NCBI GenBank assembly: GCA_022360655.1
Contig: JAKSCK010000070.1
Span: 1 to 64,000, forward strand
Direction of reading: 5' to 3'
DNA from: Spirochaetales bacterium
GTDB taxonomy: Bacteria > Spirochaetota > Spirochaetia > DSM-2461
DNA: 64,000 nt
This document shows, piece after piece, positions 62,969-64,000 of the stretch. The position numbers and the translations under genes were made by a program. Under the pieces are notes generated by a model. That model was not told where the DNA came from. It searched no databases and worked only from the letters and a program-made list of their open reading frames with translations. Each line of letters begins with the position of its first letter. Position 1 is the first letter of the stretch.

Positions 62969-63820
62969 ATGGAAGATGTCAAAAACTTGCATGAATCTGT
63001 TTTGTGTTTGCCCGTGCATCCAGGTGAAGGTGTTATCCATAAACAACTGGGTATGCGTATCACTGCCAGTGGAAAAGGGGTGACCTATCCACCCATGCGC
63101 CGTCCAGAACCCCGATATTTTGAGTTTTACAGTTTGTCGCATCTGATTGAAGGGGAGGGGTTTCTATGGACTCCTCACCAAGGGGAGCGTTTGCTCCGGC
63201 CTGGTGATGCGGTATTGATGGGCCCTGGCCAGGTGCACAGTTATGGAGGCAAGGGAAGTTCTTTCACAGAAGACTACATCTGTTTTGTGGGAAATGTTGT
63301 GGATGGGCTGGCTCAGGCGGGAGCTCTGGAATCAGGCCTACGGTCCTTGGGCCGGGAACGGCGGATCTTACCTCTGATTGATGCTGCACAGGATCTGAGT
63401 GATTTGGGTCAAATGAAGGCCAATGCGCTTCTTCATCGTTTTTTGGTGGATTTGCATGAAGAAGGATTTTCAGGATGGGATGGGACTTCACATCGAATTG
63501 ACCGGCTACTGAAACGATTACACTCCCAGCCAGGTGTGGGTTGGACGCTTTCGATGATGGCACAATCCTGCAATTTGGGTGAGGCTCAATTTCGACGGGT
63601 ATTTCGGGAGCGAACGGGGCGGAATCCCAAAGCCTATCTGGAGGAACTTCGGATTCGGGCCGCAGGGGAGCTTTTGGCCTCTTCCGATGCTTCTCTTGAT
63701 GAGATTGCTCGGCGCATGGGATATGCGGATCGGTTTCATTTCAGTAAAACCTTTAAGCGCCTTCGCAGCATGGCTCCACGGGATTATCGTCGAGCCTATT
63801 GGCCAGGAGGACGGGGATAA
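62969..63820 (+). CDS. AraC-family regulator divergent from GH20 gene
   Basis: This is a 283-residue protein. An N-terminal cupin domain (RPGDAVLMGPGQVHSYGG) is followed by the AraC double helix-turn-helix: TLSMMAQSCNLGEAQFRRVF and LDEIARRMGYADRFHFSKTF. No clear ribosome site precedes the ATG. It shares a 78-base promoter region with the hexosaminidase gene and probably controls it in response to an amino sugar. Confidence 0.87.
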   Translation: MEDVKNLHESVLCLPVHPGEGVIHKQLGMRITASGKGVTYPPMRRPEPRYFEFYSLSHLIEGEGFLWTPHQGERLLRPGDAVLMGPGQVHSYGGKGSSFTEDYICFVGNVVDGLAQAGALESGLRSLGRERRILPLIDAAQDLSDLGQMKANALLHRFLVDLHEEGFSGWDGTSHRIDRLLKRLHSQPGVGWTLSMMAQSCNLGEAQFRRVFRERTGRNPKAYLEELRIRAAGELLASSDASLDEIARRMGYADRFHFSKTFKRLRSMAPRDYRRAYWPGGRG

Positions 63821-63895
63821 ATTCTCAGGCGAATCTTCTATAGAACAGGAGCGAAGGGAACATGGCGAGCGTTCCACACACCCTGGAGCGGAGCG

Positions 63896-63909
63896 GAGGG
63901 GTCGGTTTA
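63896..63909 (-). repeat. Recurring extragenic motif, copy h
   Basis: The minus strand reads TTTAAACCGACCCCTCCGC, downstream of the AraC gene and of a minus-strand partial gene. The adjacent plus-strand GGAGCGGAGCGG gives little hairpin potential. Confidence 0.5.
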
Positions 63910-63920
63910 AATCACGATGG

Positions 63921-64000
63921 TTAAAAATTCTCACCCTTATCAAAAATACTGACGATTGCGATCTTCTCCTCTTCTCGTGGAATAATGCGCCATATTTTGT
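63921..64000 (-). CDS. C-terminal tail of a possible RelE/ParE-type toxin (cut by window edge)
   Basis: The minus strand is open from the window edge to a TAA at 63921-63923 and encodes KIWRIIPREEEKIAIVSIFD followed by KGENF. The strand-turn-strand pattern and the final hydrophobic strand resemble the ends of RelE-superfamily toxins. Only about 26 residues are visible, so this is tentative. Confidence 0.35.
   Translation of the reverse strand, partial: KIWRIIPREEEKIAIVSIFDKGENF

Noticed and set aside
1-64000. CRISPR array, prophage or insertion sequence
   Set aside because: No regularly spaced short repeats, integrase, transposase or phage structural genes were seen anywhere. The only mobile-looking elements are the small palindromic repeats at 6.1 kb.

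Overview
The window reads as a chromosomal segment of a diderm bacterium, most likely a spirochaete. This is an inference from several things together: lipoproteins with short A-x-C or S-C type lipoboxes, the tig-clpP-clpX-lon order, RND pumps with outer-membrane partners, a RarA ATPase with a long C-terminal extension, and many taxon-restricted secreted proteins. No rRNA, CRISPR array, prophage or transposase gene is visible. Base composition is near balanced. serS and tig use C/G-ending codons, as expected of highly expressed genes. The AraC/LysE pair (51.2-52.7 kb) and the EFR1/membrane-protein pair (55.7-57.6 kb) are clearly AT-richer.

Layout: 0-5.3 kb holds the serS start, a type II pantothenate kinase and two adjacent lipoproteins made only of WSDG-x-T-x-WVAD repeats (5 and 15 copies). 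5.2-8.1 kb holds an alpha/beta hydrolase and oligoendopeptidase F, separated by two copies of a nested palindromic repeat. 8.6-15.3 kb is a tightly coupled operon: RND adaptor, RND permease, PII-like protein, response regulator, histidine kinase. 15.6-19.1 kb holds an FAD/[2Fe-2S] oxidoreductase, a DUF3820 protein, RdgB and a divergent sigma-factor-like protein. 19.2-26.3 kb is a second RND operon on the minus strand: a tandem-TetR regulator, TolC, adaptor, permease and a second PII-like protein. 26.6-33.8 kb holds an NrnA-type DHH phosphoesterase, a small secreted protein and lon-clpX-clpP-tig. 33.9-37.2 kb holds four tRNAs (Leu, Lys, Arg, His), a pentapeptide-repeat lipoprotein and YhbY. 37.4-47.1 kb is mostly housekeeping: MATE exporter, pseudouridine synthase, RarA fusion, 5-formyl-THF cyclo-ligase, Lnt and PepD. 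47.2-55.6 kb holds a TSUP permease, exonuclease I, a patatin-like lipase, the AraC/LysE pair and a threonine-to-glycine locus (XRE-cupin regulator, Tdh, divergent Kbl). 55.7-64 kb holds EFR1, a membrane protein, a DUF1007/NicO metal exporter pair, an Ig-like lipoprotein, YjdF under a probable riboswitch, a GH20 hexosaminidase with a divergent AraC regulator, and the tail of a possible RelE-type toxin.

The most interesting signals are: (1) two independent RND operons that each end in, or contain, a PII-like gene starting inside the permease stop codon (ATGA); (2) a recurring extragenic motif, about TTTARATCGACCCCTYCC, at eight intergenic sites and usually forming one arm of a terminator hairpin; (3) a structured leader before yjdF; (4) a strong terminator about 31 nt before tig; (5) propeller lipoproteins whose repeats come in multiples of five; (6) a divergent sigma-like protein and a double TetR protein.
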